Shown one piece after another: positions 5,768 to 15,497 of a DNA stretch of 43,688 nucleotides (position 1 is the first letter of the stretch; every line of letters starts with the position of its first letter). A model generated the notes under the pieces. It had not been told where the DNA came from and made no database searches. It worked only from the letters and a program-made list of their open reading frames with translations. Source of the stretch: a virus; IMG/VR virus record IMGVR_UViG_3300045146_000080, positions 1 to 43,688 of that record; one strand, written 5' to 3'. A program made the translations under genes and the position numbers.

Positions 5768-7540
5768 ATGAAAAAACTACTCCTATCCCTATTAATAGTA
5801 TCAACAGCGACAGCCCAGATTGGTGTCAGACCGGGTGGTTTCATACGTAGATCTAGCACAGCGGCCTCTGCCAACCAAATAGCATATTGGGTTAATAGTC
5901 ATAAAATAGGTGGCATCACTGCTGGCAATAGTAGTATACTCGTCACCAATGGTAGTGGTGTGCCTAGCTGGGCTACCGATATACCGACTGCTGTTACTAT
6001 AGGAAGTGCTTATGTATATAGAGTTGGTGGAACGGATGTAGCTGTTGCGGATGGTGGAACTGGGAAATCCAGTTGGACTGTTGGTGATATTGCCTATGCC
6101 AGTGGTGCAACAACGCTGGCTGGATTGGCCGACGTAGCTGTTGGACAGGTGTTAATAAGCGGCGGAGCGTCTACCGCTCCATCCTGGTCTGCCTCGCCAT
6201 ATATAACTGGACAACTTGGTGTTGGTCTATCTGCTCTTGGTGGTGCTATCCACGTATATCGTGGAGCGTATGGGATAAATACTAGCGGTATAGTATTTGA
6301 CGCAGATGGTAACAGCGGATGGGTAGGTGGTGGTGATAATCAAGTAGATCTATATCTCAGCGGTTCTACATACTACAGAGCCGGAACAACAGGATTTTAT
6401 GTTAATAGAGGCGGAAGTTCTGGTGCGGCTTTATACTATGCTACATCAAGTCTATATACACCATCGTTGCTTCCCTATTTTGGAGACACAAACACAGGCA
6501 TCGGTGGGGACGGTTCTGATAGGATTTCACTTGTATCTGGAAGCGAGCCAAATCTAATAGTTACCACGAGTGGAGTAAATGTTTTAGATGCGTCTAGTGT
6601 TGGAAGTGAGTGTTTATCAAATGGTGCGCTTACTTCTGGAACAGGCTGGACTGTCACTGGTGATTTTGCGCTTGCATCTGACGCCGCAACATATACGCAT
6701 TCATTTGGAACTGGGACATTAAACCAAGCATCTGGCACAATGACGATAGCCGGACTTTCCAGTAGATTATATAGACTACAGTATACAACATCGAGTGTTA
6801 CTGGAACAGTCACTATGACCATCACGACATCATTTGCATCTGAGTCGTGGCCTATTTCAACATCCGCCGGTACATACTATGTCTATTTTAAAAGTGCTGT
6901 TGCCCCAGGCAGCTTTACCATATCAATTACAACATCTGCAACGGCAACGCTTACGATAGATGCACTATCGTTGAAAGAAGTTAATGATGGAGATATTCTT
7001 CTCCCAGGAGACATTGTAGCATACAATGGTGCTACCTTAGCAAATCCTGGCGCGACGATGGTTACTACTAATTCTGTAAGTGGTATGAATAAAACAGTCG
7101 TCACCTTTGCATCGTACTCTTTAACAATAACAGACGCAGCCGCAGCTGGAGCACACGGGTCTGTAAAACTTATAGACTTTCCAGAGGGACACATTAAACT
7201 GCTTGGTGGACATCAAAAACTAACATTCACCGAAACCGGAAGTGAGATAGACGCAGATGCAGTGTTCGATGCCGGTATTGGTTCTGCTGCTGTTGGTGTA
7301 GATAATGAAAAGTTAACAGGAACCGAGTGTGAAATAACTGGGGCAGAGGAGGCTGCGTTAGTAGCAAGTACATTGACATTCGATACGATAAATAGCACAG
7401 ATCAGACACTTGACGGTTCTGCTTCTGCAAGTGATGCATATTTAAACGTTGCGATAGCCGCAGCCGATTGTTCTGGCAATTCAACTTTGACTGTCACTGG
7501 AACAGCGACAATTTGCTGGATCTTGCTTGGTGACGATTAA
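5768..7540 (+). CDS. exported fibre-like protein, 590 aa
   Basis: The ATG at 5768 follows GGAGAATAGTGCT. The protein starts with a signal peptide (MKKLLLSLLIVSTATA, then QIGVRPGG). The mature part has tail-fibre traits: Gly/Ser/Thr-rich low-complexity strands and a DGGTGKSSWTVGDIAYASG segment at about residues 100-120, a pattern common in phage fibres. It is followed by repeated short beta segments and a C-terminal stretch with many Thr and Ala. No catalytic motif is visible. A virion fibre with a Sec signal is unusual. The gene overlaps nothing and is closely followed by another exported protein, so the pair may act at the host surface. Confidence 0.65.
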   Translation: MKKLLLSLLIVSTATAQIGVRPGGFIRRSSTAASANQIAYWVNSHKIGGITAGNSSILVTNGSGVPSWATDIPTAVTIGSAYVYRVGGTDVAVADGGTGKSSWTVGDIAYASGATTLAGLADVAVGQVLISGGASTAPSWSASPYITGQLGVGLSALGGAIHVYRGAYGINTSGIVFDADGNSGWVGGGDNQVDLYLSGSTYYRAGTTGFYVNRGGSSGAALYYATSSLYTPSLLPYFGDTNTGIGGDGSDRISLVSGSEPNLIVTTSGVNVLDASSVGSECLSNGALTSGTGWTVTGDFALASDAATYTHSFGTGTLNQASGTMTIAGLSSRLYRLQYTTSSVTGTVTMTITTSFASESWPISTSAGTYYVYFKSAVAPGSFTISITTSATATLTIDALSLKEVNDGDILLPGDIVAYNGATLANPGATMVTTNSVSGMNKTVVTFASYSLTITDAAAAGAHGSVKLIDFPEGHIKLLGGHQKLTFTETGSEIDADAVFDAGIGSAAVGVDNEKLTGTECEITGAEEAALVASTLTFDTINSTDQTLDGSASASDAYLNVAIAAADCSGNSTLTVTGTATICWILLGDD

Positions 7541-7554
7541 TATTTGAGGTTTAT

Positions 7555-9567
7555 ATGAAAAATAAACTGCTTCTTCTTTTTTTGTTGCCTGTGCTGTGTA
7601 TGGCGACTGGTTATAGAGTAACAATACCAAAAGTACAAACTATTAATCCTTGGGTAGATCTACGGGCGTTCTTACCGGCTGGAACGTCTGGACCAGGAAC
7701 GGCGTATTCCGACAGTACGGCAATAGCCAACGCCCTTGCGTATATATCAGATGGAGATATATTATATATACCAGATGGTAGATGGAATTTTAGTACAATA
7801 GATTCATCCACTGCGGTTATAACAAAAAATATTAGGGTTGTTGGAAATGGAAATGGTTCTACTATATATATGAGTACTGGCCCTGACGTAACAACAACAA
7901 TAAAGGTGAGGGATTGTGATAACGTATCCTTTGAAAATCTTAGATTCGTAGGCTGCTATAAAACTCTTACTTTTCAGGCCACTCTAAGCGACACGATGGA
8001 TAATGTTACGTTTAGAGATGTGACATTTGATAGTATACACCATTCCTGTGTTTCTATGGTTTCTGCGTCTAGGGCTTATTATATACGAAACCTTAAAATA
8101 TCTGGCTGTACTGTTATAAATAGTGCCTGTGGTTTTATGTTCGACTGTAATATATTGAATGGTCTTGTTTTTGGAAATACAGTTAGACATCTGCAAGAAG
8201 ATTCAAACGCAATGTACGGCTTCCTTCTAGGACGCGGTGATTATTATACGTCTAGTTCAATGTTGGTAACCTGCAATGTTATAGATGGTATCGAGGCAAC
8301 AGCCGACAACAATCAGGAGGTTCATGGTATATTAGTGAATGGTGTGCAGGCTGAGATATCTAATAATATAATCAGAAATATAATTCACGTAGATACTACT
8401 GGTCACTCTGAGGGGATATACGCAAAGGGAAATAGGATCAATATTTGTAACAACGTATTGTATAATGGAGGTATGTCTGAGGCTAGTATAATTATCAAGG
8501 GTACTACCAACGCATATCAGAGTTCAATAGAAAACAATATTGTTATAAAGGACGATGAGCCGCATGGAGCGTCTATAAAAGCACTATCTGACGTGCGAAT
8601 AGCAAACAACTATATTGTGTCTACAGCAACAGGTCTATATCAATACGATTGCATTGGAATATACACACAGGTTCAGACAACAAAAACTGTTGTTGAAAAC
8701 AATCATGTAGAGACTACAGGAATAGGTATTCGTGCTGGGGCAATATCTTCTGGAATCGGAGAGTTGATTATCCGCGGTAACTATATAAAAACCAAGAATC
8801 ACTGTGTGAAAACGGATGTTGGTAGTAATCCTAGTAGGATATTTATAGTAGATAATCCAATGATAGATTCTGATTCTCTATCTGCGCTGAATTTGTTACT
8901 TCCTGGAAATAATACCGTCATAAAGAATAATTTCTTTGACATGGATCTTCTATATACAACAGGCGTATATGGTATATATCTAGGCGATTGTGGCAACGTA
9001 GATTTTTCCAATAATATAGTTGATATAGACTCGTGCGGGACATCTCCATATTTAATAACCTTTTATCGTCCAGATGTGCTTAACTTTGATAATAATACTA
9101 TATACTACGCCGGTGTTGCTAGTAGGGTAATTTATGTTAAACAATCTGGTACTACGGTTGACTATATTGGATTCGGAAATAATAGATTTGTGATTGAGTC
9201 TGATTTGGTATCTATACCAACAAATATTATCTATGTTGAAGATTCAGTTACAACTGTCGATTTTTATGATAACGTGTTTACTAACTTATCCGCAGATACT
9301 GTACTGAATCCAGTATATTTCCACGACTGTTTTGGTGTGGGTGTATTTGATGGAAATAAGTTTGGCCGACGATTTAATTATGGTATGGTTTTTAATCACT
9401 TTGGAAATTTTATAGACACACTTGTGGTCATAGGAAATACTTTTATGGGTATAACTGGTGGTGGAATGTTGGCTAGTGCTAGTGGAGATACTACCTACTC
9501 TGACATACATGGAATATGTAAATGGGACACTACTATGGGCAACGTTGGTTTTACTAATGGTTATTGA
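7555..9567 (+). CDS. exported beta-helix protein, tailspike- or depolymerase-like, 670 aa
   Basis: A signal peptide (MKNKLLLLFLLPVLCMATG) precedes a right-handed parallel beta-helix. The fold is suggested by regularly spaced short units such as NVSFENLRFVGC, NVTFRDVTFDS, NISGCTVIN-like turns, NNHVETTGIGIRAG and VDFSNNIVDID, running through most of the chain. The N-terminal part (TAYSDSTAIANALAYISDGD, then ILYIPDGRWNF) is the usual cap of pectate-lyase-type tailspikes. Such proteins often bind or cleave polysaccharides. I see no clear catalytic pair, so the activity is unknown. The signal peptide is the odd feature, as tailspikes normally assemble in the cytoplasm. Confidence 0.7.
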   Translation: MKNKLLLLFLLPVLCMATGYRVTIPKVQTINPWVDLRAFLPAGTSGPGTAYSDSTAIANALAYISDGDILYIPDGRWNFSTIDSSTAVITKNIRVVGNGNGSTIYMSTGPDVTTTIKVRDCDNVSFENLRFVGCYKTLTFQATLSDTMDNVTFRDVTFDSIHHSCVSMVSASRAYYIRNLKISGCTVINSACGFMFDCNILNGLVFGNTVRHLQEDSNAMYGFLLGRGDYYTSSSMLVTCNVIDGIEATADNNQEVHGILVNGVQAEISNNIIRNIIHVDTTGHSEGIYAKGNRINICNNVLYNGGMSEASIIIKGTTNAYQSSIENNIVIKDDEPHGASIKALSDVRIANNYIVSTATGLYQYDCIGIYTQVQTTKTVVENNHVETTGIGIRAGAISSGIGELIIRGNYIKTKNHCVKTDVGSNPSRIFIVDNPMIDSDSLSALNLLLPGNNTVIKNNFFDMDLLYTTGVYGIYLGDCGNVDFSNNIVDIDSCGTSPYLITFYRPDVLNFDNNTIYYAGVASRVIYVKQSGTTVDYIGFGNNRFVIESDLVSIPTNIIYVEDSVTTVDFYDNVFTNLSADTVLNPVYFHDCFGVGVFDGNKFGRRFNYGMVFNHFGNFIDTLVVIGNTFMGITGGGMLASASGDTTYSDIHGICKWDTTMGNVGFTNGY

Positions 9568-9575
9568 GGATTGAT

Positions 9576-9950
9576 ATGCTAGCTGCATTAAAAGATTATA
9601 CTATCGAACAGGGCGCTGTTTTTGATGAACAGTTGCAGTGGCTTGATTCCGACGGGAACGTTGTTGATCTTACCGGATACACGGCTTTGGCACAGGTTAG
9701 AAAAAACAAGGCGGATACTTCTGTCACAACGACGTTCACGGTTACGCTCGGCGGGACCAACGGAACTATTCGTCTACAACTTACATCTGCGCAAACCAGA
9801 TCATTGAGTTTTGAGAGGGCATTTTGGGACATTGAATTGTGTCCTACTGGACTAGATGCAACCCTATTCAACAGCACATCAGACGATCTAATTCGCCTCG
9901 TCGAGGGGCAGATATTTTTGAGCAAGGAAACCACGAAAGGAACTTCGTGA
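9576..9950 (+). CDS. virion protein with BppU-like N-terminal fold, 124 aa
   Basis: The protein begins MLAALKDYTIEQGAVFDEQL, followed by DSDGNVVDLTGYTALAQVRK. This is the common phage immunoglobulin-like or BppU_N-type module found at the base of fibres and in head or baseplate decorations. Later it has a beta-rich C-terminal half (GTIRLQLTSAQTRSL, then FWDIELCPTG) and ends in a short tail. I take the ATG at 9576 after TTGAGGATTGAT; an in-frame TTG at 9564 is the alternative. Its TGA overlaps the next ATG. It probably anchors a fibre or adhesin to the virion. Confidence 0.65.
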   Translation: MLAALKDYTIEQGAVFDEQLQWLDSDGNVVDLTGYTALAQVRKNKADTSVTTTFTVTLGGTNGTIRLQLTSAQTRSLSFERAFWDIELCPTGLDATLFNSTSDDLIRLVEGQIFLSKETTKGTS

Positions 9951-10333
9951 TGGGCGTTTCTAGATATACTGTGACGAATAATAATAGACGTACCGTGACA
10001 GAGGTAAATAATGTTACGATAGTTCAGGACGTAAAAACAATACAGGTGGCCTCTATGAATACATTCAGTGACGGTGACGAAATTCCTTCCGTATTAGGGG
10101 GGAAATATTGGAAAACTGCCAATACTTCTTCTACTACTATAACTGATTTTGATGATCCTCCCGCCTCCGGTTATCATATCGTTGTTCTTTTTGATGATAA
10201 TTGTACTACTATACAACATGGATCTGATATTGATATGCCAAATGGAGTTGACCAAACATTTGCTACTGGTGATGTTATGGAGTTTCTCTGGAATGGTACA
10301 AAGTGGTTTGGTTGGAATTCTAGGACTGATTGA
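9950..10333 (+). CDS. small virion-type protein, 127 aa
   Basis: The ATG at 9950 shares its A with the stop of the previous gene. The sequence is beta-rich, starts MGVSRYTVTNNNRRTVTEVN and ends GDVMEFLWNGTKWFGWNSRT plus D. The C-terminal W-x-G-T-K/R-W pattern is shared loosely with the two capsid-region paralogues at 16399-17141 (SDGTRWI, SDGKSWI), so they may share a fold used at the end of small phage fibres and decorations. I read it as a structural accessory protein. There is no enzymatic motif. Confidence 0.55.
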   Translation: MGVSRYTVTNNNRRTVTEVNNVTIVQDVKTIQVASMNTFSDGDEIPSVLGGKYWKTANTSSTTITDFDDPPASGYHIVVLFDDNCTTIQHGSDIDMPNGVDQTFATGDVMEFLWNGTKWFGWNSRTD

Positions 10334-10340
10334 TAACTAG

Positions 10341-10363
10341 ACGTGTTTAAAAATTAAACAGCA
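10341..10363 (+). promoter_or_regulatory. palindromic element 4 of 9
   Basis: ACGTGTTTAA, AAA, TTAAACAGCA, preceded by AG. The right half-site is degenerate after TTAAACA. The centre lies 19 bases before the ATG of the large terminase gene. No other ribosome site is visible there, which is unusual in this window. Confidence 0.85.
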
Positions 10364-10370
10364 GACTACT

Positions 10371-11984
10371 ATGATTGAAAAAGACGAAACAGTTGTTTCG
10401 GTGAATGAAAGTAAAGAACTTGCTGATATTCTAGAAGAGTGTTATAGGGATACGGCGAAGTTTTGTACTGTACTGTTGTCTGACAATTTTACCAATGCCT
10501 TTTCCGATATACACAAACCTATCTTCGATAGATTGAATGAAAGGAAACCGAGAAAGAAGTTGGCCGTGGCTGGAACTAGGGGGATAGGTAAAACGACAAC
10601 AGCGCGGGCTAGGGCTGCGAAGGCTATCCTATTTGCTGAATCGAAATTTATTGTCTACGTTAGCAAATCGGCCACACACGCAGAGATGCAGACGGAAAAC
10701 CTGAAAAAAGATATAATGTCTAGTAGAGATATACGAGATATATTCGGAAGTGTTAGAACAAAAACAGTGCATGATGTTGAGGAAAGCTGGTCGAAGAAAA
10801 CGTGGGTTGCTAGTGTTGGGGATGGAGATAACAAACATTTCACGCTAGTGTTGCCGAGGGGTGTTGGGCAACAGGTATCTGGTTTACTGTGGAAATCACC
10901 TAGTGGTGAAAACATCAGACCCGATCTGATAATCTGCGATGATATGGAAGACCCGCTGACGATAGACAACGAGTTGCTACGGGCAGAGACAAGAGATTGG
11001 TTTTTTGGAAAGTTGTTAATGTGTGTTTCTAGGTTCGACCCCAATTGGGAAGTATTCTACATCGATACGATAAAACATGAAGATTGTCTGTTGCAATTTT
11101 TGATAGATGCAAGTGACTGGGATCACGTCGTTGCTGCTATATGCGACGAGAACTATAAAAGTCTAGCACCAGATTTCATGTCGGATGAGGATATTGCTAG
11201 GGAAGTGCAGTCGCATAGAGAAAAGGGTTTGATGGATGTCTTTGCACGAGAGATTATGTGCAAACCTATTTCGAAAGAGGATGCTACTTTTAAATCTGAC
11301 TATTTCAAATACTATGGTGAGGCAGACAAAACATTTGTTGATAGACTGCCATATATCATAAACGTTGTGATAATAGACCCAGCGAAGAAGGCGAAAGCAA
11401 CTAGTGCACAAACGGGAGAGGTTGTTTGGGGGATAGACACCGAAACAAATATGTTGTATATGCGATATGCAGAGGGGAAAAGGATACATCCTGACGAGCA
11501 GGTTAACGATGCTATTGATCTAGCCGCTAGGTATAGTGCTAGGGTTATTGGTGTTGAATCTACCGGTTCTGGTGAGTACGTTACCTATCCCTATATGAAT
11601 GAGATTATAAGACGCGGCCTCAATATGGAGGTTATAGAGTTGCAGGCAAGACGAGGGCAGGATGAATTCTCCGGAAAAGATGGTGGGAAAAAGATGAGAA
11701 TATCCTCGTTGTTGCACTTCTATCGTAGGGGTCTCGTTAGGCATAATATGGTTGGTATTGGTGCTTATGAAACGCAGTTGCTAGGATTTCCCAAGTCGAA
11801 GGATTGGGATATAATGGATGCTGCCGGTTATATAACCGAGATGTTGGACAAAGGTGGACTGTTTTTTGCAATGACTAATATGAAGGATGATAGTCAGCAA
11901 TCCGTCGAGAGTGAGTATGCAGAGGTTATGAGTGATGAGTACGCCGGCGTCAGCGTTAACAGTTTCTATGGTGCATCGCCATGA
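10371..11984 (+). CDS. terL: terminase large subunit
   Basis: This is the packaging motor ATPase and headful nuclease. Residues 68-76 (GTRGIGKTT) are the Walker A loop and 186-193 (LIICDDME) the Walker B motif. The C-terminal RNase H-like nuclease shows the acidic residues D336 in VVIIDPAK, E396 in VIGVESTGSG and D480/D483 in DWDIMDAAGY. Length 537 fits the family. No clear ribosome site is seen before the ATG, and palindromic element 4 lies immediately upstream. The stop overlaps the ATG of the next gene. It partners with the portal at 13171-15135. Confidence 0.92.
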   Translation: MIEKDETVVSVNESKELADILEECYRDTAKFCTVLLSDNFTNAFSDIHKPIFDRLNERKPRKKLAVAGTRGIGKTTTARARAAKAILFAESKFIVYVSKSATHAEMQTENLKKDIMSSRDIRDIFGSVRTKTVHDVEESWSKKTWVASVGDGDNKHFTLVLPRGVGQQVSGLLWKSPSGENIRPDLIICDDMEDPLTIDNELLRAETRDWFFGKLLMCVSRFDPNWEVFYIDTIKHEDCLLQFLIDASDWDHVVAAICDENYKSLAPDFMSDEDIAREVQSHREKGLMDVFAREIMCKPISKEDATFKSDYFKYYGEADKTFVDRLPYIINVVIIDPAKKAKATSAQTGEVVWGIDTETNMLYMRYAEGKRIHPDEQVNDAIDLAARYSARVIGVESTGSGEYVTYPYMNEIIRRGLNMEVIELQARRGQDEFSGKDGGKKMRISSLLHFYRRGLVRHNMVGIGAYETQLLGFPKSKDWDIMDAAGYITEMLDKGGLFFAMTNMKDDSQQSVESEYAEVMSDEYAGVSVNSFYGASP

Positions 11985-13162
11985 CTAGAACTAGCGTCAT
12001 AATTGCTGGAAAGCAATACTTCTTTGACGACGCTCTTACTGTTAACAATAAGGCACAGGTGACGTATACCTCTGCTGGTTCTATAACATTCACGGTATCA
12101 GGCGGAGCTCCTGGCACTGTTGATTTTATAGAGGATAGCGATAGTGGACTTGTAGCTGCTGGTTTTTGTCCCTGCGACGTTATTGCTATTACCGGTAGTG
12201 TTAATAACGATAATAAACTGTTCAACGTTATATCGGTGGCGGCAGATATAATGGAAGTTATGTCGATTGGCGAAATGGATGCAGAGGTCGGCGCTGTTGG
12301 AACTATCGAGATACATACTGTTTTAAACACAGCAGTTGGTGGGAGCGGTGTTGTAGATCATGGTGGTTTAGCTGGCCTTGATGACGATGACCATATCGTG
12401 TACCTACTAGCAGATGGTACTAGAAACATAGCCGGCGATATTCTTGTTAATACAGATAAGAAGATAAAGTTTAGAGATGCCGCTATATACATACAGTCGG
12501 CAAACGACGGTCATTTAGATCTAACTGCTGACACTGTGATAGATATGAATGGAACTACACAGTGGGGGGATGGTACTAACTATTTACAGGTATCATCCAC
12601 TGGTGTGCTAACTCTCGCGGGAACGTCTAAACGACATTTGTCTATGCGGCCATCATTTGTTGCAGGAAAAATCAGTGGTGGTGGTGCTCCTACTGCTGTT
12701 TCCATTGGAGCATATTCTGGATATTCTATGCCTATATGGTCTACACCAGCCAATCAATATGAAGAGCTATACTGGCGTTTACTGGTTCCTGGCCGGTGGG
12801 ATGGGGCTAGTGATATTGCATATAATCTAGTCGTAGCATTGTCTGCTGCCGAGGATGTTGGTGATGATTTTAATTTTCAACTATCTTGGGCGAATATAGA
12901 ACCAACTACTGGTGCTATGTCTTCTAGTACTACCGATGTGACTGTGGATACAAACATAACTGCCGGTCATAGTGCGCAGTATTCTATTTTTAAACTAGCC
13001 TTCACAATAGATTGGGATATTGTTACTCCCGATATTGCTATTAGTGATCTATTGGTAGGCAGAATTAGGAGAGTTGCTACGGCAGGTACTGAGGTTAGCA
13101 ATGAGGTTATTGTTTTGGATCATCAACTTGTATTTCAAGTAGATAAGTTATTTAAAGCATAG
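11981..13162 (+). CDS. structural fibre-like protein, 393 aa
   Basis: The ATG overlaps the TGA of the large terminase gene. Residues about 118-135 (VVDHGGLAGLDDDDHIVYLL) match a module that is very common in phage fibres and head or tail decorations (H-G-x-L-x-G-L-x-D-D-D-H). The next part (ILVNTDKKIKFRDAAIYIQS) is a typical triple-beta fibre segment. The C-terminal 200 residues form a beta-rich domain (VAGKISGGGAPTAVSIGAYS and following). I therefore read it as a structural protein. Its place between terminase and portal suggests a head component. No enzymatic signature is visible. Confidence 0.6.
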   Translation: MTRTSVIIAGKQYFFDDALTVNNKAQVTYTSAGSITFTVSGGAPGTVDFIEDSDSGLVAAGFCPCDVIAITGSVNNDNKLFNVISVAADIMEVMSIGEMDAEVGAVGTIEIHTVLNTAVGGSGVVDHGGLAGLDDDDHIVYLLADGTRNIAGDILVNTDKKIKFRDAAIYIQSANDGHLDLTADTVIDMNGTTQWGDGTNYLQVSSTGVLTLAGTSKRHLSMRPSFVAGKISGGGAPTAVSIGAYSGYSMPIWSTPANQYEELYWRLLVPGRWDGASDIAYNLVVALSAAEDVGDDFNFQLSWANIEPTTGAMSSSTTDVTVDTNITAGHSAQYSIFKLAFTIDWDIVTPDIAISDLLVGRIRRVATAGTEVSNEVIVLDHQLVFQVDKLFKA

Positions 13163-13170
13163 GAGTTGTA

Positions 13171-15135
13171 ATGCCTATCGATCTCAACCCAAATGTTGCT
13201 AGTGTCGCAGCGGTGCAAGAGGTTTCTGGATCATATGACTACGACTATCCAGATGATCTAGATATTCGGCCAGGGCAGAAAACGCATGAGGATTTAAAAA
13301 CACTCGTGTTGAAAAAGGCACGTGGTAGTCAAGAGGTGTTGAAAAGGAGATTCTCTGGTTGGAATGAGATTGATAAAACGTTGACTGCCTATATTGAGAG
13401 TGATGCCTCCGAAGAGGATGTCAACGATGAGGATTATAGAAAACCGACTACTATGGTCGTACCCGTCTCCTATGCAACCATAGAAACATTGTTGACATAT
13501 ATGACTGCTGCTTTTTTAGAGGAGCCTATTTTCAGATACGACGGAGTCGGGCCGGAGGACGTGCTTGGAGCTATTTTGATGGAGATTGTGATAGCACAAC
13601 AGTGTAGACGCGCGAAGGTTGCTCTCGAACTGCATACCATGTGGCGGGATAGTTTTGCCTATGGCTTCGGAGCAGCGCACGTTGGCTACGAAAATAGAAC
13701 CGCATTTAGAACTATACGCAGGCCGGAAACTGAGTTTTCGATGCTTGCGAATGCCGAGGTTTCTACTGGTAGGATAGTAACCACAAGGGAACAGCGGGTT
13801 GTTTTTAGTGGTTCTACTCTAACAGCAATAGATCCATATATGTGTTTGCCTGATCCTGACGTGCCTATACACGATGTGCAAAAGGGAGAGTTCTTTGGTT
13901 GGATAGAACGAACCAATTTGATGACCCTATTGTCGCTAGAACGAGACAATCCCGATGACTATTTCAATTGTCGTTATCTTAAACAGGTGTCCGGAACTAG
14001 TATATATAACCAGAAGGCATCCTCGGCCAGGGAGGAGAGGATTGGTGGAACGGTAGATACTGATTCGTTGGATATAACTAGACCAGTAGACGTTATACAT
14101 ATGTACGTGAAACTTATCCCGAAGGAGTATGGACTCGGTGATAGTGAATATCCAGAGAAGTGGTTAGTGTCGGTAGCGGGGGATAGTGTTGTTATAAAAG
14201 CGAAACAGCTCGGCCTCGACCACGATCAGTTTCCGGTTGTTGTGATGTCTCCTGACTATGATGGACACTCTATAACTCCGATAAGTAGACTGGAAACAGT
14301 GTATGAACTGCAAAAGACAATAGATTGGCTTTTTAGAAGCCATATTGCTAATGTTAGAAAGTCTATAAACGACATGCTTGTTGTTGATCCACAGTTGGTG
14401 AACATATTTGATTTGAAAAATCCGAAGCCGGGAAAACTTATAAGACTGCGGCGCCAGGCTTGGGGGCGTGGAGTGAAGGATGCTGTGATGCAGCTTGGCG
14501 TCGCAGATGTAACTAAGGGGCATATACAGGATGCTAGCTATATTACACAGATTATTCGCGAGACCACAGGAGCTGTTGACAGTATTAGTGGTATTCGTAG
14601 GCATACTAGCGAGCGTGTATCGGCTGCTGAGGCGACGCAGACTTCTAGGGGGGCATTATCAAGGCTCGAGAAGGCAGCGAAGATAGCAAGCATCCAGGCT
14701 CATTACGATATAGCATGGCAGATGGCATTCAACACACGACAGTTGATGGAAAGCGAAACGTACGCAAAAATAATCGGTGATTGGGGAACTGTACTCGCTA
14801 ACGATTTTGGTATGCCCGGCGTCCGAGGTAGGATTGCTGTGTCACCTAGTAGTTTGGACATTGACTTTGACGTTATCCCGCACGATGGCACGATACCGCA
14901 TAGCGGCGATCCGCAGATGTGGATACAACTGTTTCAGGTTATTGCTAATAATCCACTATTGGCACAGGAACTAGACCTTGTTAGGATTTTCAAATATGGT
15001 GCTAGGATGGCTGGGGCTAAAAATCTAGATGACTTTGTTAGAAAGGGACAGGGGGTTCAACAAAATATCAGCGTTGTCCCTGATGAACAAGTTATGCAGC
15101 AGGTTCAGGCCGGAAACCTACAACCAATGGTGTAG
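13171..15135 (+). CDS. portal protein
   Basis: The portal is the dodecameric ring at the capsid vertex through which DNA enters and leaves. The gene lies after the terminase and before a scaffold-like gene and the capsid gene, the usual order. The 654-residue length is within the podovirus range. Segments such as TMWRDSFAYGFGAAHVGYEN at about residues 153-172 and later IRETTGAVDSISGIRRH followed by TSERVSAAEATQTSRGALSR resemble portal helices and the crown part of podovirus and SU10-like portals. The start ATG follows AGGAGTTGTA. Assignment rests on these segments and on the neighbours. Confidence 0.85.
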   Translation: MPIDLNPNVASVAAVQEVSGSYDYDYPDDLDIRPGQKTHEDLKTLVLKKARGSQEVLKRRFSGWNEIDKTLTAYIESDASEEDVNDEDYRKPTTMVVPVSYATIETLLTYMTAAFLEEPIFRYDGVGPEDVLGAILMEIVIAQQCRRAKVALELHTMWRDSFAYGFGAAHVGYENRTAFRTIRRPETEFSMLANAEVSTGRIVTTREQRVVFSGSTLTAIDPYMCLPDPDVPIHDVQKGEFFGWIERTNLMTLLSLERDNPDDYFNCRYLKQVSGTSIYNQKASSAREERIGGTVDTDSLDITRPVDVIHMYVKLIPKEYGLGDSEYPEKWLVSVAGDSVVIKAKQLGLDHDQFPVVVMSPDYDGHSITPISRLETVYELQKTIDWLFRSHIANVRKSINDMLVVDPQLVNIFDLKNPKPGKLIRLRRQAWGRGVKDAVMQLGVADVTKGHIQDASYITQIIRETTGAVDSISGIRRHTSERVSAAEATQTSRGALSRLEKAAKIASIQAHYDIAWQMAFNTRQLMESETYAKIIGDWGTVLANDFGMPGVRGRIAVSPSSLDIDFDVIPHDGTIPHSGDPQMWIQLFQVIANNPLLAQELDLVRIFKYGARMAGAKNLDDFVRKGQGVQQNISVVPDEQVMQQVQAGNLQPMV

Positions 15136-15158
15136 ACGTGTTTAATTTTTAAACACGA
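15136..15158 (+). promoter_or_regulatory. palindromic element 5 of 9
   Basis: ACGTGTTTAA, TTT, TTAAACACGA, with AG before it. The centre lies 24 bases before the start of the 15171-15497 gene, and the portal stop codon is directly adjacent. Here the three-base centre is TTT instead of AAA. Confidence 0.85.
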
Positions 15159-15170
15159 TACTGGAGGCGT

Positions 15171-15497
15171 ATGGATACGCTATACGAAAAAGATAGTTTC
15201 GATCTCGATGTGTTGGATGGTATATCGTCTAGGGATATTGCCGACTTTGTTGAAAATAGGATATGGAATGCTATATGCCTCGACCTGAAAAAGAGGTTGG
15301 AGTTTACTGATTTTTTGCTAGAGTCAGCGCCAGTTGATGATGAATGGGGAGCTGATGAGCATGGTAGAAGAATATTGCTGCACGCAGGTGTGAAGAGGTT
15401 GCAGGGAGCCTGTGTTGAAATTAGATATTTACTAGAGTTACCAAATGCGTTTAAGGATGTGCTAATAGAAAAAGAGGAGGAAATAAAACGTGACTGA
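15171..15497 (+). CDS. hypothetical protein between portal and scaffold, 108 aa
   Basis: The ATG follows TGGAGGCGT. The chain is helical and acidic, beginning MDTLYEKDSFDLDVLDGISS and continuing with RLEFTDFLLESAPVDDEWGA. It has no recognised motif. It overlaps the start of the scaffold-like gene by eight bases. Genes in this place in related phages are often assembly helpers, but nothing in the sequence shows this. Palindromic element 5 lies directly upstream, so transcription of the head-assembly block may begin here. Confidence 0.65.
   Translation: MDTLYEKDSFDLDVLDGISSRDIADFVENRIWNAICLDLKKRLEFTDFLLESAPVDDEWGADEHGRRILLHAGVKRLQGACVEIRYLLELPNAFKDVLIEKEEEIKRD

Noticed and set aside
6475-7194. 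Two open frames on the minus strand opposite the fibre-like gene
   Set aside because: They reflect Gly/Ser/Thr-rich codons of the plus-strand gene and lack starts with ribosome sites.
12318-12335. A further copy of the palindromic element (ACTGTTTTAAACACAG)
   Set aside because: It lacks the AGACGTG half and the W-rich centre and lies inside a coding region.
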